Origin: Paracoccaceae bacterium
GTDB taxonomy: Bacteria; Pseudomonadota; Alphaproteobacteria; Rhodobacterales; Rhodobacteraceae
Assembly: GCA_020628545.1 (NCBI GenBank)
Contig: JAHDEX010000023.1
Span: 1-57,482, forward strand
Direction: 5' to 3'
DNA length: 57,482 nucleotides
In this document: one piece after another, positions 54,870 to 57,482 of the stretch
Layout: each line of letters begins with the position of its first letter
How positions within the stretch are numbered: position 1 is the first letter of the stretch
Notes under the pieces: generated by a model
Seen by the model: only the letters and a program-made list of their open reading frames with translations
The model's database searches: none
What the model was told of the DNA's origin: nothing
Position numbers and translations under genes: made by a program

Positions 54870-55418
54870 TCAGTTACGCGGCGCAAACAGGTTCTTGGCG
54901 GTATTTGCCTCCAGATCGAACGGCCGCTTGCCATTGAGAGCGTCTGGATAAAGCGCAGCACAGGCGCAGCTTTCCTCTTCAGACGTGTAAAGTTCAATAT
55001 CCCGCGCAATCCGGGCCAGATCTGCCGCGATCCGATCAAAGGTCGCAAAAGCCCGCGCACCGCTTTCATGCAGTGCGATGACCTCAAGTGCAGCATCAAC
55101 CTTGTCAAAGCTGGTGCGCCCGCGCGTCATGTTGGTCTCAGCAGCTCGGAAACGCAGCGCCGCGCCACTTGCGCAATCCATCAGAGTGATGTCCTTGGAG
55201 GTGCCTTCCTGCGACCACCACGTCATGTACATGACCCGGCCTTCACCCAGATCTGTCTGGTCGGACTCGCCGCCGTGGCTCACATGGGTGATCCGGTCAC
55301 ATTGCGCCAGCGTCAGCGCTTGTAAGGGCAACGGTAAAAGACACGTCAAAGCCGCCTGCACGGAAACACGTCGCAGGCGGCTTGAGTAGGTCTTGATGCG
55401 ATCTCGGGATCTGTTCAT
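54870..55418 (-). CDS. Secreted hypothetical protein, located between nuoJ and nuoK
   Basis: A 182-residue protein I cannot name. Strongly basic N terminus (MNRSRDRIKTYSSRLRR), then VQAALTCLLPLPLQALTLAQ, a plausible signal peptide cleaved near residue 39. The mature part has cysteines at about 40, 80, 150 and 152 (AQCDRI, LMDCASG, ESCACAALYP), possible disulfides, and a Trp pair MTWWSQEG. No known fold was recognised. It follows another small secreted gene by 21 bp and may form a pair with it. A perfect 11-bp inverted repeat (55349-55383) lies within the signal-peptide codons. The start at ATG 55418 has no clear ribosome site. Confidence 0.6.
   Translation of the reverse strand: MNRSRDRIKTYSSRLRRVSVQAALTCLLPLPLQALTLAQCDRITHVSHGGESDQTDLGEGRVMYMTWWSQEGTSKDITLMDCASGAALRFRAAETNMTRGRTSFDKVDAALEVIALHESGARAFATFDRIAADLARIARDIELYTSEEESCACAALYPDALNGKRPFDLEANTAKNLFAPRN
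55349..55383. terminator. Perfect 11-bp hairpin inside the 5' end of the secreted-protein gene
   Basis: AAGCCGCCTGC and GCAGGCGGCTT pair perfectly around 13 bases (55360-55372). Read leftward it is followed by TTTGACGTGTCTTTT. It sits 57 bp downstream of the stop at 55440, as a terminator for that gene would, yet within codons 12-24 of the next gene. Whether it terminates, attenuates or means the downstream start is wrong is unclear. Confidence 0.5.
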
Positions 55419-55439
55419 CCCAAGATCGAAAGTATGGTT

Positions 55440-55736
55440 TTAGCTTCCGCAGGCATACGTTGCGATAGCATGCTCTGTCGTGCCGCGCACCACATCAAGC
55501 ATGTCCGCAGCGCCACCGCGGTTCAAATCTCCGATATCACCGGCTGTGTCGACGACACCGGCTTTCATCGGCAAGCAGTTGACGAGCGACAGGGTATAAA
55601 GCCCGCTGTCCTGGCTCACTACTTCAAACTGGCCGTTACCAACGGAATCGCTGCTGACGATCGATACGGTGTCATCATCGGCGGCAGCTACGGATGCAAC
55701 AGCGATCAGAGCTGTCGCCAGAATTGCGGATTTCAT
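55440..55736 (-). CDS. Small secreted hypothetical protein
   Basis: A 98-residue exported protein of unknown function. Signal peptide MKSAILATALIAVASVAAAD with cleavage near residue 19-20, then a short mature domain: DDTVSIVSSDSVGNGQFEVV, LYTLSLVNCLPMKAGVVDTA, and a C-terminal ATYACGS. Two cysteines could form one disulfide. The start at ATG 55736 has AAGGA about 11 bases upstream, better than the GTG one codon earlier. A 544-bp gene-free stretch lies upstream, so it probably has its own promoter and is not read from nuoJ. It interrupts the expected nuoJ-nuoK adjacency. Confidence 0.65.
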   Translation of the reverse strand: MKSAILATALIAVASVAAADDDTVSIVSSDSVGNGQFEVVSQDSGLYTLSLVNCLPMKAGVVDTAGDIGDLNRGGAADMLDVVRGTTEHAIATYACGS

Positions 55737-56280
55737 CACTCAGAGTCCTTGTTCAGGTTACACGTTTCTTCAATTTTCTCGCGCTGGCCGGGTCCTATAG
55801 GCTGTGGCCATACGATGGGCGCTTGATTTCCACCGACAAGCGCCCCGGCGGCAAACTTCCACACGGCACGACAAGACAGTTCAAGTCGACGCGAAAAAAG
55901 CGCAGATGTTTGGCAGAAATAAGGAAACCGCGTGCGGATTAGCGCTCAGTTGCCACAAATGTCAGTCGCGGCACATAATGTGTGACGGGCCACACCAATT
56001 GACCGATCTACGCAAAATCGAAAACTTGACGTAAGACATTGAAAATAAGTGGTTTTGAGGCAAATCTTGCGTCCACCATCGCGATCGAAAATCGTGACGC
56101 CTCAGGGCGTCATCGCTGAGATTTAATTCGAATGGGCAGTATTTTCCTGCCGGCCAAAACCAGCATTATCGTGCGTTGCCAAACAAAGCTTTAAGTTCGA
56201 CTAAACTGTGGCAAGCAGAGAAACAGGTAACATCAGCAACGCCTGCTTCATTCGAAATTCATGATCAGATTATTAGACCT
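55737..56280. other. 544-bp stretch without a convincing gene between nuoJ and the secreted-protein genes
   Basis: No ORF with a credible product was found on either strand. Visible elements: TGACGCC-TCAG-GGCGTCA (56095-56112), which read leftward from nuoJ is followed by CGATTTTCG and might be a weak terminator, and CACAT-A-ATGTG (55972-55982), a short palindrome. GC in 56041-56160 is 48% by hand count, lower than the neighbouring coding DNA. It must contain the promoter of the secreted-protein gene and probably one for nuoK onward. Nothing else recognised. Confidence 0.5.
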
Positions 56281-56886
56281 TTACAGCCCCTGCCCCGGCT
56301 TCACGTCTTTCAGCTCCATCGCCTTCGCGGGATCACGGTACATCTGGGCCAAAACGTTCTGGCGCTTGATGTCCACGCGGTGGCGCAGCGTCAGGACAAT
56401 CGCACCGATCATCGCGACAAGCAGGATCAAACCCGCCAGCTGGAACAACATGAAGTAGGTGTCGTAGATCAACAGGCCGAGTGCAGCGGTATTCTCAATG
56501 TCACCTGCAGGTGCTGCGACCCGCTCCTCAAAGCCTTCAGAGTAGTCCCAGACGCCAAACGCCAGCATCAGCTGCATCACGATCACCACACCGATCAGCA
56601 ACGCAAGCGGCAGGTATTTCGTCATCTCTGCTTTCAGCTCAGCAAAGTCCACGTCCAGCATCATAACCACAAACAGAAACAACACAGCGACTGCGCCGAC
56701 GTAGACGATGATCAGCAGCATCGCGACGAATTCAGCGCCCAGCAGAACGAACAAACCGGCCGAGGACAGAAACGCGAGGATCAACCACAGGACCGAATGC
56801 ACCGGGTTACGGCTCACCACTGTCATCAGCCCACCTGCCAATGTGGAAATGGCAAAAAGGTAGAAGGTAAAGGCGGCAACAGTCAT
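56281..56886 (-). CDS. nuoJ: NADH-quinone oxidoreductase subunit J
   Basis: Five-helix membrane subunit of complex I. 201 residues. [20 protein letters not shown], the third-helix block [20 protein letters not shown] with the mobile pi-bulge region, and [11 protein letters not shown] are characteristic. The start at ATG 56886 overlaps the stop of the carboxymuconolactone-decarboxylase-like gene (ATGA). Downstream there is no nuoK within 1.6 kb, unusual for the nuoJKLMN order. Confidence 0.96.
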   Translation of the reverse strand: MTVAAFTFYLFAISTLAGGLMTVVSRNPVHSVLWLILAFLSSAGLFVLLGAEFVAMLLIIVYVGAVAVLFLFVVMMLDVDFAELKAEMTKYLPLALLIGVVIVMQLMLAFGVWDYSEGFEERVAAPAGDIENTAALGLLIYDTYFMLFQLAGLILLVAMIGAIVLTLRHRVDIKRQNVLAQMYRDPAKAMELKDVKPGQGL

Positions 56887-57284
56887 GTGTCTTGGTCCTT
56901 GTCCTGATCGGTCACCTCAGTGGCCAGTTCCATAGCCTTGGTCATGGCCGGAACGCCACCAAAAAGACCGGCATTCGCGATCGTCTCAGCGATTTCTTGT
57001 TTCGTGGCCCCTGCTTCAATCGCGTGGCGCACAGTAAGTTTGATCTGCGGCGCAGCAATCGCACCTGCAATGGTCAGCCCGTGAAGGGTGAGCAGTAGTT
57101 TCGTTTTGGCGTCAAGGCTGTCAGGGTTGATGGCATTGCCCATAAAGGCTTCCATGAACTCCTTCGGCATCGTCGGGAACATGTCCTCAAACCCTTTGGG
57201 CGAAAACGATTCCAGAGCAGGATTGAGCTGTTTGGCCCACTCCTGTCCCAGTTTCATCATCGCCTCGAACGGGTTGTCGGTCAT
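56883..57284 (-). CDS. Carboxymuconolactone decarboxylase (AhpD-like) family protein inside nuo
   Basis: A 133-residue cytosolic all-helical protein. The CMD/AhpD-like core (residues about 45-120) is seen in [40 protein letters not shown] and [20 protein letters not shown]. The CxxC redox pair of AhpD is absent, so it is not an AhpD-type peroxidase. ATGA overlaps with both nuoI and nuoJ show it is an integral part of the operon. Its function with complex I is unknown; quinone-ring or assembly-related roles are only guesses. Confidence 0.88.
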   Translation of the reverse strand: MTDNPFEAMMKLGQEWAKQLNPALESFSPKGFEDMFPTMPKEFMEAFMGNAINPDSLDAKTKLLLTLHGLTIAGAIAAPQIKLTVRHAIEAGATKQEIAETIANAGLFGGVPAMTKAMELATEVTDQDKDQDT

Positions 57285-57482
57285 CGGTATGGCGCGTCCA
57301 ATTCCAAGTTGCGCGCAATCTCGGCTTCCCAGCGGTCGCCATTGGCCAGCAGCTTCTCTTTATTGTAGTACAGCTCTTCCCGGGTCTCGGTTGAGAACTC
57401 AAAATTCGGGCCTTCGACAATGGCATCCACCGGGCAGGCTTCCTGACAGAAACCGCAGTAGATGCACTTCGTCATGTCGATG
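57281..57482 (-). CDS. nuoI: NADH-quinone oxidoreductase subunit I, C-terminal part (5' end outside window)
   Basis: Peripheral-arm subunit carrying two [4Fe-4S] clusters (N6a, N6b). Only the last 66 or so residues are here. [20 protein letters not shown] gives the second CxxCxxCxxxCP cluster motif, followed by the conserved [20 protein letters not shown] and the ending [18 protein letters not shown]. The Met before TKC is internal, since the frame continues to the window edge. Overlaps the CMD-like gene by ATGA. Confidence 0.96.
   Translation of the reverse strand, partial: IDMTKCIYCGFCQEACPVDAIVEGPNFEFSTETREELYYNKEKLLANGDRWEAEIARNLELDAPYR

Noticed and set aside
56176-56907. Gln/His-rich open frame antisense to nuoJ
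   Set aside because: Fully overlaps the clear nuoJ gene on the other strand, with no domain or ribosome site.

Overview
The window looks like a chromosomal segment of a marine-type alphaproteobacterium of the order Rhodobacterales (Roseobacter group). This rests on recognisable proteins and gene orders: ccmABCDG beside secDF-yajC, the four-subunit sarcosine oxidase set (soxBDAG), a VPLPA-CTERM type protein, DUF1289 and Mth938-like proteins, and a nuo cluster running into birA-coaX-rnj. By eye most coding DNA is near 60% GC. No rRNA, tRNA, CRISPR array, transposase, prophage or plasmid gene was seen, so most of the window is core chromosome. The assignment is inferred from protein content only.

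Layout. 1-2042 is the C-terminal part of aconitase. 2106-3547 is a divergent glutathione-S-transferase-like/WYL-regulator pair sharing a short control region. 3548-9565 (minus) is a compact run of cytochrome c maturation genes (ccmABCDG), an Mth938-like protein, a fused SecDF and YajC. 9746-13210 holds serS, a DUF2235 hydrolase and a TspO-like membrane protein. 13182-16705 (minus) is yfgM-like/bamB/der, as in the E. coli yfgM-bamB-der order. 16979-22101 is a two-gene RND efflux system. 22106-26124 (minus) has a VPLPA-CTERM protein, an Atm1-like ABC exporter and a LysM protein. 26234-27451 has a LOG-family gene and an iron superoxide dismutase around a shared terminator.

27553-33187 (minus) is the sarcosine oxidase operon, with a 57-residue membrane-protein gene between soxB and soxD. 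33389-35312 is ccmI-ruvX-DUF1289, coupled by ATGA overlaps. 35317-38364 (minus) holds an orphan ABC ATPase, an AlkC-like DNA repair protein and an atypical SDR. 38511-43306 is the most accessory-looking part: a Hint-domain protein and three small beta-rich lipoproteins around prfC. 43350-45829 has a conserved hypothetical, an RhlE-like DEAD-box helicase and a DUF2798 protein. 45858-57482 (minus) is rnj, coaX, birA and the membrane-arm end of complex I (nuoN, M, L, K, J, I). That cluster also contains a carboxymuconolactone-decarboxylase-like gene, two secreted-protein genes and a 52-codon hydrophobic gene between nuoK and nuoL.

How the genes work together. Complex I, the Ccm factors (whose c-type cytochromes sit further down the respiratory chain), aconitase and Atm1-like export all bear on respiration and iron-sulfur or haem metabolism. 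SecDF/YajC, BamB and the YfgM-like protein serve envelope biogenesis. Sarcosine oxidase produces hydrogen peroxide and formaldehyde, and a superoxide dismutase gene follows it directly. I found no clearly new multi-gene defence or mobile system. The best leads are small or atypical genes: the ORF between nuoK and nuoL, the insertion between nuoJ and nuoK, the membrane gene inside the sox operon, and the lipoprotein/Hint cluster around prfC.
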